Assembly: GCA_002102825.1 (NCBI GenBank)
Contig: DABJ01000021.1
Location: forward strand, 24,593-39,702
Length of the DNA: 15,110 nt
Source of the DNA: Candidatus Gastranaerophilales bacterium HUM_12
GTDB lineage: Bacteria > Cyanobacteriota > Vampirovibrionia > Gastranaerophilales > Gastranaerophilaceae
Direction: 5' to 3'
Under the pieces are notes generated by a model, which worked only from the letters and a program-made list of their open reading frames with translations, had not been told where the DNA came from and ran no database searches. The stretch's first letter is position 1. Each line of letters begins with the position of its first letter. Of the stretch, positions 7,101 to 13,129 are shown in pieces. The position numbers were made by a program, and so were the translations under genes.

Positions 7101-8897
7101 TTAGTTGTAAATTTTCTTAGTTAAATCAGCTTTCCTTAATCTGATATTTTCTGGAGTAATTTCAACTAATTCATCATCTCCAATATATTCAAGGGCTTCT
7201 TCCAAAGATAGAATTCTAGGAGCTTGAAGAGTAACCATAACATCTGCAGTTGAACTTCTCATATTTGTAAGTTTTTTAGTTTTGCAGATATTAACTTGGA
7301 TATCTTGAGGTCTGTTGCATTCACCAATAATCATTCCTCTATAAACTTTTGTTTTAGGGGTGATGAAGAATACTCCCCTATCTTCAAATTGAGCCAATGC
7401 GTATGGAATAGCCTCTCCTTGTTCAAAAGCGATGATTGATCCGCTTCTTTGACGAGGAATATCTCCGGCATAAGGTCTGTAATGCAAGAATGTGTGATAC
7501 ATAATACCTTCACCTCTTGTCATTCTGATGAATTCGCTTCTGAAACCGATTAAACCTCTTGCAGGAATATGGAATGTTAGATTTGTTCTTCCTTTAGAAG
7601 TTTGCATATCTTTCATTTCAGCTTTTCTGTTTGATAATCTTTCGATAACACTACCGGCATAAGCTTCCGGAACATCAATAATCAAGTTTTCATAAGGTTC
7701 ACAGTGTTCTCCATTTATGGTCTTGTAGATTACTTCCGGTTTTGATACTGCAAATTCATAACCCTCACGACGCATTGTTTCAATAAGAATACTCAAATGA
7801 AGTTCGCCTCTACCTGAAACTCTGAAACAATCTGTTGAATCTGTGTCTTCAACTCTTAAACTTACGTTCTTTTCAAGTTCTGTATATAAACGTTTTCTAA
7901 GTTGTCTTGAGGTAACAAATTTGCCTTCAGTTCCTGCAAATGGGCTATCGTTTACAGAAAAGTTCATTTGCAACGTTGGTTCGTCAACTTTGATTAAAGG
8001 TAAGGCTTTTGGAGTATTAGGGTCACAAATTGTTTCTCCGATTTGAATATCAGAAAAACCGGCGATACCTACGATATCACCTGCAGATGCTGATTCAATC
8101 TCAACCCTGCCTAAGTCTTTAAATCCGAAAAGCTTAACGATTTTACCCTTTTCTTGAGAGCCGTCTGCGTGAATTAAGCAAACTTGGTCTTGTGAACTTA
8201 CTTTCCCATGAGCGATACGACCAATAACGATTCTTCCTACATATTCGTTATAGTCGAGAGTTGTAGCTCTGAATTGGAATGGTTCGTTCTCGTCACCATC
8301 TGGAGCTTTGATATTTTTGATAATGCAATCAAGTAACGGTGTCATATCTTTTCTTTCGTCGTTCAAATCTTTAATTGCAAAACCGTTTAAACTGCTGGAA
8401 AAGATGAATGGAAAATCAATCAAATCTTCTCTGTCAGTCAACTCTGTGAATAAATCAAAAACTTTATCTAAGGCTGTAAGAGGTTCCGCTGCAGGTTTGT
8501 CGATTTTGTTGATTACAACAATAATTTTCAATCCTAGTTCTAAAGCTTTTGATAATACAAATCTTGTTTGAGGCATCGGACCTTCAGCGGCATCAACGAT
8601 TAGCAATGCGCCATCTACCATACCTAAAACACGTTCAACTTCACCTCCGAAATCTGCGTGTCCCGGGGTGTCAACAACGTTAATTTTTGTCCCTTTATAG
8701 TTGATTGAAATGTTTTTAGAAAGAATTGTAATTCCTCTTTCTCTTTCCAAATCGTTACTATCAAGAACACGTTCTTCTACGTGTTGGTTTTCACGGAAAG
8801 CACCTGCTTGTTTTAACAAACAGTCAACTAATGTAGTTTTACCGTGGTCAACGTGAGCAATAATTGCTATATTTCTAATGTTTTCATTACAAGTCAT
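7101..8897 (-). CDS. typA: Ribosome-associated translational GTPase TypA/BipA
   Basis: A translation-factor GTPase that binds ribosomes and assists 50S assembly and growth under stress such as cold. The GTPase motifs are AHVDHGKTTL (14-23), ERGITI (53-58, holding the switch I Thr), DTPGHADF (76-83), and NKID (130-133). The C-terminal half contains the BipA-specific ARGLIGFRSEF and NMRSS blocks, and the ending DDELVEITPENIRLRK is typical of the family. The length of 598 residues is close to the usual 605. TAGGGA precedes the ATG by four to five bases. It has its own promoter at 8945-8973 and ends before a strong terminator, so it looks monocistronic. EF-G and LepA are excluded by the short length and the BipA C-terminus. 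Confidence 0.97.
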   Translation of the reverse strand: MTCNENIRNIAIIAHVDHGKTTLVDCLLKQAGAFRENQHVEERVLDSNDLERERGITILSKNISINYKGTKINVVDTPGHADFGGEVERVLGMVDGALLIVDAAEGPMPQTRFVLSKALELGLKIIVVINKIDKPAAEPLTALDKVFDLFTELTDREDLIDFPFIFSSSLNGFAIKDLNDERKDMTPLLDCIIKNIKAPDGDENEPFQFRATTLDYNEYVGRIVIGRIAHGKVSSQDQVCLIHADGSQEKGKIVKLFGFKDLGRVEIESASAGDIVGIAGFSDIQIGETICDPNTPKALPLIKVDEPTLQMNFSVNDSPFAGTEGKFVTSRQLRKRLYTELEKNVSLRVEDTDSTDCFRVSGRGELHLSILIETMRREGYEFAVSKPEVIYKTINGEHCEPYENLIIDVPEAYAGSVIERLSNRKAEMKDMQTSKGRTNLTFHIPARGLIGFRSEFIRMTRGEGIMYHTFLHYRPYAGDIPRQRSGSIIAFEQGEAIPYALAQFEDRGVFFITPKTKVYRGMIIGECNRPQDIQVNICKTKKLTNMRSSTADVMVTLQAPRILSLEEALEYIGDDELVEITPENIRLRKADLTKKIYN

Positions 8898-8924
8898 ACA
8901 TTCCCTACCATTCGTAATTTGTTT

Positions 8925-8941
8925 AGTGTAATTTTTACACT
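8925..8941. repeat. Inverted repeat over the predicted typA start site (possible operator)
   Basis: AGTGTAA at 8925-8931 and its perfect complement TTACACT at 8935-8941 flank three T's. It begins four bases past the -10 box, so it covers the predicted transcription start (about 8938) and the first transcribed bases. A dyad here could be a repressor site or a short 5' hairpin. I see no matching dyad elsewhere in the window. Confidence 0.4.
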
Positions 8942-8944
8942 TAT

Positions 8945-8973
8945 ATCATAAAACAGAGATTTTTATTTTTCAA
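8945..8973 (-). promoter_or_regulatory. typA: Sigma-70 type promoter for typA
   Basis: On the minus strand TTGAAA (8973-8968), a 17-base spacer, and TATGAT (8950-8945). Both hexamers are 5 of 6 matches to consensus and the spacing is ideal. The predicted start is near 8938, about 40 bases before the typA ATG, leaving room for the TAGGGA ribosome binding site. Confidence 0.75.
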
Positions 8974-9002
8974 GAATATTTACATTATATTAATTTGAAT
9001 AA

Positions 9003-9701
9003 TTATTTTTTGATTTCGTTAGTTATTCTTGTGATAGATTTTAGAGTGTCCGTTTTTTCAAGTTTTGTCGCTATTTCGCGTGCTTCACTCAATTCTTGCA
9101 AAGCTTGAGCTTTATTTGAATTTTTTAGATATTTTGCAATTCTTATTTTTATATTACAAAGCATATTTTCATAAACGTCAACAGGTTTTAATTTCCTTGT
9201 AATTGTTTGGTACCGATTTTCAATTTTGTCATAATTTTTGCAAATGTCAGATAGTGCTCTTTTTTCTTCAAATAAGATTTTCAATCGTTGTGGACTTTTT
9301 GAATCTTTTTGAATAAGAACTTTGTTTAAATCTTCACACCTTGCCATGATGTGAACGGGGTCATGAAATCTTTTTGCAATTGCAAGTGCATTATATGCAA
9401 GTTGTTCTAAAACATGTGTTTTTCTATAATTTAATTTTATTAAAAAACTATAAATAATACCTGCAAGTGTTCCATTTCCAAAGTTTACAAGTTGTTCAGC
9501 TAATCTCTTTGAATTATTATTCATCAATTCTCTTTGAGAATTTTTTTCAAATTTATCCCCAATAGAACTTAACATTGCGTAAAAAGATGATGGATCAACT
9601 TGTTCTTTATTTTTTGTAGAGTTTATGACTCGTTTTGATAAATCTTGGAATGCAGACTCAGGATTTGTTAATTGTTTGGGAGTAAATCTTAGCTTTATCA
9701 T
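9003..9701 (-). CDS. Unknown soluble helical protein
   Basis: I do not recognise this protein. From the ATG at 9701 it has 232 residues, begins MIKLRFTPKQLTNPESAFQD, is basic and rich in Lys, Asn and Leu, and has no signal peptide or membrane segment. Alternating amphipathic helices with Ala/Leu pairs (around YNALAIAKRF, RLKILFEEKRALSD, and AQALQELSEAREIATKLEKT near the end) suggest a TPR-like solenoid, but no clear repeat consensus is visible. A GTG at 9722 would add seven residues but has no ribosome binding site. The ATG has AAAGGA at 12 bases and TATAAT six bases upstream. The gene follows the MFS transporter by about 50 bases (30 if the GTG is used), so it may share its transcript. No terminator is seen after its stop. 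Confidence 0.7.
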   Translation of the reverse strand: MIKLRFTPKQLTNPESAFQDLSKRVINSTKNKEQVDPSSFYAMLSSIGDKFEKNSQRELMNNNSKRLAEQLVNFGNGTLAGIIYSFLIKLNYRKTHVLEQLAYNALAIAKRFHDPVHIMARCEDLNKVLIQKDSKSPQRLKILFEEKRALSDICKNYDKIENRYQTITRKLKPVDVYENMLCNIKIRIAKYLKNSNKAQALQELSEAREIATKLEKTDTLKSITRITNEIKK

Positions 9702-9707
9702 TAAATG

Positions 9708-9713
9708 ATTATA
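9708..9713 (-). promoter_or_regulatory. Possible -10 box placed for a leaderless transcript
   Basis: A perfect TATAAT on the minus strand ends six bases before the ATG at 9701, so the predicted start base is the A of that ATG. There is no TG extension and no good -35 at 16-18 bases. If translation begins instead at the GTG (9722), this hexamer lies inside the coding region and means nothing. Confidence 0.3.
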
Positions 9714-9752
9714 TCCTTTCACTGAATATAAAAATCATAAAAATAGAATTTG

Positions 9753-11144
9753 CTAGTTTTTAAATTTCTCTTTATATGCGTAGAAAGAACAAGATAAACA
9801 AATAATACCAAATACAATACCAAAGCACATTGTCCAATGATAAGAGTTTAGAAATGCTTTAGTATAATTAACTCCATCGTTAACTAATATATTTCTAAAA
9901 CTGTCAAACAATGTTATTGTAACTGCAACACCTAAAATATTTCCTAGGTTTCTTGACAATGATAGAATTCCGCTTGCGATTCCAAGTTCTTCTTTTTTTA
10001 CACTGGTAATAATTGCGTTGTTAGACGGCGATTGGAAACAACCGTTACCTATTCCCATAATTATTGATGCCAGAATAATTTCCCACATTTGAGTGTTAAT
10101 GTTAAAGGTAGTGAATATTGTAAGTGCAATTATATAAACAGATGGACCAACAATTGTAAGTAATCTGCTACCGTGTTTTCCTGCGTAACTTCCGGCAAAA
10201 GGAGCAACAATAGATGAAGCAACAGAATATGGTAATATTAACAAACCTGTTATAAAGGCGTTATATTTTACGATTTCTTGCAAAAAGAAAGGTAATAAAA
10301 TTCCATTTGTGAACATTGTCATGTATGACGTCATAACTGCAATATTCCCAAAGGTGAAAGTTTTTATTTTAAACATTTTGAAGTTGATTAGCGGGTCATT
10401 TATTTTACTATCTCTGAAATAGAATAATCCTCCAAAGATGAGAGTTAAAACTCCTAAAAAGATTATTTTTAATGATTTCCAACCCCAAGTGTGACCCTCT
10501 GAAATAGCTAATAACAAGGCAAATAATGCAATTGTAAAATACAAAAATCCTTTGTAATCAAATTTAAATTTTTTCTTTTTCATGTAAGCCGGTAAAAGTT
10601 TGTATGAAAAATAAGCTCCAAGCAGTGCAATTGGAACAGAAGGGAGAAATATTGTTCTCCAACCGAAATAGTTTATTAATGCTCCGCCAATTGCAGGTCC
10701 GCTCATTCCTCCAACAGCGACAAGGCTGGCATTTAAACCTAGCGCTTTTCCTCTGTTTTCTCCTTTGAATAATGTTGCAATAACAGCAGGCCCATTTGCA
10801 ATCATAATTGATGCACCTAATGCTTCTATACATCTAAAAGTTAGTAGCATTGCAAAATTTGGCGCTGTACAATTTAATGCTGCACCTAAAGCAAATATAA
10901 AAAATCCTGATGCATAAACTTTATTTTTAGGAAAAATATCGCCTAATTTCCCAAAGAATGGTAAAAATACCGTCAATACCAGCATATAGGCAATAATCAC
11001 CCATTGAACTTCCGGTAATGTTATGTTCAAACCTTTTGCAATGGGGTAAAGAGCTAATTGTACGGTACTGGAATCAAGCATTCCCATAAAATTGCCGAGA
11101 ATGATAAGTAATGTTATTACCCATTTGATTTTTTTATTTACCAT
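9753..11144 (-). CDS. MFS transporter, DHA2 (14-helix, EmrB/QacA-like) drug:proton antiporter family
   Basis: An inner-membrane secondary transporter, probably an exporter of drugs or other small amphipathic compounds. Its 463 residues fit a 14-helix DHA2 protein. Visible motifs are LDSSTVQLAL (23-32, the D1-type motif, usually LDxTIVNVAL), the motif A loop GKLGDIFPKNKVY (65-77), and the antiporter motif C GLNASLVAVGGMSGPAIGGAL (136-156) followed by YFGWRTIF. A basic cytoplasmic loop MKKKKFKF lies near 190. There is no membrane-fusion partner (EmrA-like) beside it, and the substrate is unknown. It is divergent from the S74-pilin operon and shares a 162-171 base intergenic region with it. No Shine-Dalgarno is seen, and an extended -10 lies ten bases before the ATG. 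Confidence 0.93.
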   Translation of the reverse strand: MVNKKIKWVITLLIILGNFMGMLDSSTVQLALYPIAKGLNITLPEVQWVIIAYMLVLTVFLPFFGKLGDIFPKNKVYASGFFIFALGAALNCTAPNFAMLLTFRCIEALGASIMIANGPAVIATLFKGENRGKALGLNASLVAVGGMSGPAIGGALINYFGWRTIFLPSVPIALLGAYFSYKLLPAYMKKKKFKFDYKGFLYFTIALFALLLAISEGHTWGWKSLKIIFLGVLTLIFGGLFYFRDSKINDPLINFKMFKIKTFTFGNIAVMTSYMTMFTNGILLPFFLQEIVKYNAFITGLLILPYSVASSIVAPFAGSYAGKHGSRLLTIVGPSVYIIALTIFTTFNINTQMWEIILASIIMGIGNGCFQSPSNNAIITSVKKEELGIASGILSLSRNLGNILGVAVTITLFDSFRNILVNDGVNYTKAFLNSYHWTMCFGIVFGIICLSCSFYAYKEKFKN

Positions 11145-11154
11145 GACAAGATTA

Positions 11155-11160
11155 ATTCTA
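11155..11160 (-). promoter_or_regulatory. Possible extended -10 for the MFS transporter gene
   Basis: The minus strand reads TGATAGAAT, a TGn extension plus TAGAAT (5 of 6). TTTACA stands 21 bases upstream, which is too far to be a standard -35. The hexamer ends ten bases before the ATG, so the leader would be only three or four bases. This agrees with the absence of a ribosome binding site. Confidence 0.4.
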
Positions 11161-11248
11161 TCACGTAACCTATATAAAAAATGTAAAGATTTGTAATGCC
11201 GAAATATGCCCTAAATCCTTTATTATTCTTAAAATATCCTATTTTTTA

Positions 11249-11277
11249 TTGAACTGATTTTTAAAATATGATATAAT
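11249..11277 (+). promoter_or_regulatory. Near-consensus promoter for the S74-pilin operon
   Basis: TTGAAC (11249-11254), a 17-base spacer, and a perfect TATAAT (11272-11277) with a TGn extension. It is the strongest-looking promoter in the window. The predicted start is near 11284, giving a leader of about 30 bases with GGAG at 11302-11305. The rest of the 11145-11306 gap is AT-rich sequence without an obvious operator. Confidence 0.8.
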
Positions 11278-11315
11278 AATAATGTTCATGTTATATACTT
11301 TGGAGTTTGATGAGG

Positions 11316-13115
11316 ATGATTTTACATAAAAAACAAGCTTTTTCGCTTACCGAACTATTGATTGTTTTAGTCGTAATTGCAATATTATTTGCCGCTATGG
11401 CGCCTATTGTTACAAAACGTAGAAATGGTGCTGATATTGCAAACGAGAGTGTTTGGAATTATGTAAATGATGATGACCAAATGGATGCTTTTTATGATCC
11501 CGGAATGCGTACTTGGACATCAACTGCAGTATTTGGTTTCACTCCATCTAAATTGGAATCTCCTTATGCAAAAACAATTATAAAAGCTAAGCCAAAGCAA
11601 AGAATGATACAGTTCAGATACGGTTCAGGTGCCGGTATTAGTACAGGTTCATTATTTTTAGATGATAAGAATAATATTTATTTGACATCTAACAATGACA
11701 AGCTTGTAAATGCTGACAAAAGTAAAAGTACAACGGCTGCAGGTCTTGGGGCCTTGTCGAATCGTTCCAATGTTACTTATTCTGTAGCTTTGGGTTCAGA
11801 TGCGTTTAAAGGAGATAAAGATACTTCGTCAACAAATGATACTATAATAAATGCTATAGGTAGCGCATCATCAAAAAATTTAAAAGGAGTTTCAACTACA
11901 ACTGCTATTGGTGCATTATCTAATCAATCAAGAATAAATCCGGTATACACTGTTGCAATTGGTGGACAATCTTTAGCCTCTTTTGACTATCACCCTCAAA
12001 AGAGTGTTTACGTTGGATATAGCACAGGAGCCGGAGGAAAAAATACGAGTGATGTCGCATATAATACAATTCTCGGTTCTTCATACCCGGGAGGAGAAGG
12101 TTCAAATTCAAATACTATTTTAGGTTATAATTCTTATACCAACGGATATGAAGCAGCAAAACACGTTACAGCTGTTGGAGCATATACATGTAACTCAATT
12201 AAAGGTGTAAAATCAGATTCTGCTAATGCGGGTAGAACTTGTATTGGTGTTCATTCAGGTAGTGAATACAATAATACTCCTGATGCGTTTACTCAAGATG
12301 ATTATGATAGAGTTTTCTTGGGTGGAGATCCGCTTGGCGGGTTCAATGGCAGAGGTGTTGTAGAGGTTCACAACATTAATACCTCTTATACTGCATTAAT
12401 GGAAAATGAAGCAGGTAATCAGAAGTCTTTACCAAGTAATTCTGTTGTAATGAATTCAAATATTGTTGTTCGTGGGGGCTTATATACTTATTCTCCTAGA
12501 AAACTGGTAGGACATTATCCAATAGGTATAGATCCAGCTTGGACGAATAACTTTCAATGTCATGGTGATTATTATCTTTCCGTTAGTGGAAAACGTGGCT
12601 ATCATGCAAATAACACCCTAGGCTCTTTCGGTAAACCTGGGGATAAATCAGAAAGCTTTTTTGAAGCAGGTAATACTTGTGGCGGACTGGATAAATACCC
12701 GACAGGTACTTCAGGTTGCACAAATCTAAAAACGACATCGGATAGACGTTTAAAAGACAATATTTCTGAAAATAATTCCGGATTAAAAGAAATTTTAACT
12801 TTAAAACCTTACGAATATATTTTCAAATCCGATAAAAAGAAAACACCGCAAGTTGGTGTTATTGCTCAGGACTTGCAAAAAGTTTTCCCTAATTCTGTCC
12901 ACCAAAGTGAAGATGGATACTTGCATATAAGATGGGACGAAATGTTTTATGCAATGATAAATGCAATTAAAACTTTGGATAAAAAGGTTGTACAAATTGC
13001 ATCAGATATTACCGGTATGGAATCTGATGTTAAGCAGTTGAAATCTAGTCATAGTAAAATCCAAAAACAGATTGCTTCTCTAAACGAGAGAGCTACAAAA
13101 CTTGAAAGAAAATAA
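11316..13115 (+). CDS. Prepilin-like trimeric fibre protein with S74 chaperone domain (paralogue 1)
   Basis: About 599 residues. The prepilin leader MILHKKQA is followed by mature FSLTELLIVLVVIAILFAAM with Glu5 and Pro22; the residue before cleavage is Ala, not the usual Gly. Next come ESVWNYVNDDD (about 44-54) and IQFRYGSG (98-105). Residues 138-315 hold degenerate xTAIG-type repeats (SVALGSDAF, TAIGALS, TVAIGGQSL, NTILG twice, TAVGAY, TCIG), like the YadA-type head. A neck (RVFLGGDPL, VVEVHNIN, SVVMNSNIVVRG) runs from about 332 to 387. A variable tip with C415, C455 and C468 follows. The S74 intramolecular chaperone starts at SDRRLK, with the self-cleavage pair S475 and K480 intact. VGVIAQDLQKVFP and IRWDEMFYAMINAIKTLD lead into a coiled coil to the end. 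GGAG (11302-11305) fits ATG 11316 or ATG 11310, the latter adding two residues. Function inferred: exported, self-processing adhesive or tip fibre. Confidence 0.85.
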   Translation: MILHKKQAFSLTELLIVLVVIAILFAAMAPIVTKRRNGADIANESVWNYVNDDDQMDAFYDPGMRTWTSTAVFGFTPSKLESPYAKTIIKAKPKQRMIQFRYGSGAGISTGSLFLDDKNNIYLTSNNDKLVNADKSKSTTAAGLGALSNRSNVTYSVALGSDAFKGDKDTSSTNDTIINAIGSASSKNLKGVSTTTAIGALSNQSRINPVYTVAIGGQSLASFDYHPQKSVYVGYSTGAGGKNTSDVAYNTILGSSYPGGEGSNSNTILGYNSYTNGYEAAKHVTAVGAYTCNSIKGVKSDSANAGRTCIGVHSGSEYNNTPDAFTQDDYDRVFLGGDPLGGFNGRGVVEVHNINTSYTALMENEAGNQKSLPSNSVVMNSNIVVRGGLYTYSPRKLVGHYPIGIDPAWTNNFQCHGDYYLSVSGKRGYHANNTLGSFGKPGDKSESFFEAGNTCGGLDKYPTGTSGCTNLKTTSDRRLKDNISENNSGLKEILTLKPYEYIFKSDKKKTPQVGVIAQDLQKVFPNSVHQSEDGYLHIRWDEMFYAMINAIKTLDKKVVQIASDITGMESDVKQLKSSHSKIQKQIASLNERATKLERK

Positions 13116-13129
13116 TGGAGTCATAGAGT

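Noticed and set aside
7101..8897. LepA or EF-G instead of BipA
   Set aside because: The length, the ARGLIGFRSEF block, the NMRSS segment and the C-terminal DDELVEITPENIRLRK are BipA-type.
8898..9002. A terminator for the unknown gene ending at 9003
   Set aside because: The stretch is AT-rich with no stable stem apart from the small dyad at the typA start, so read-through into typA cannot be excluded.
11249..11288. TGAAC/GTTCA dyad flanking the fibre promoter
   Set aside because: Only five bases per arm with a 29-base gap in AT-rich DNA, which is easily chance.
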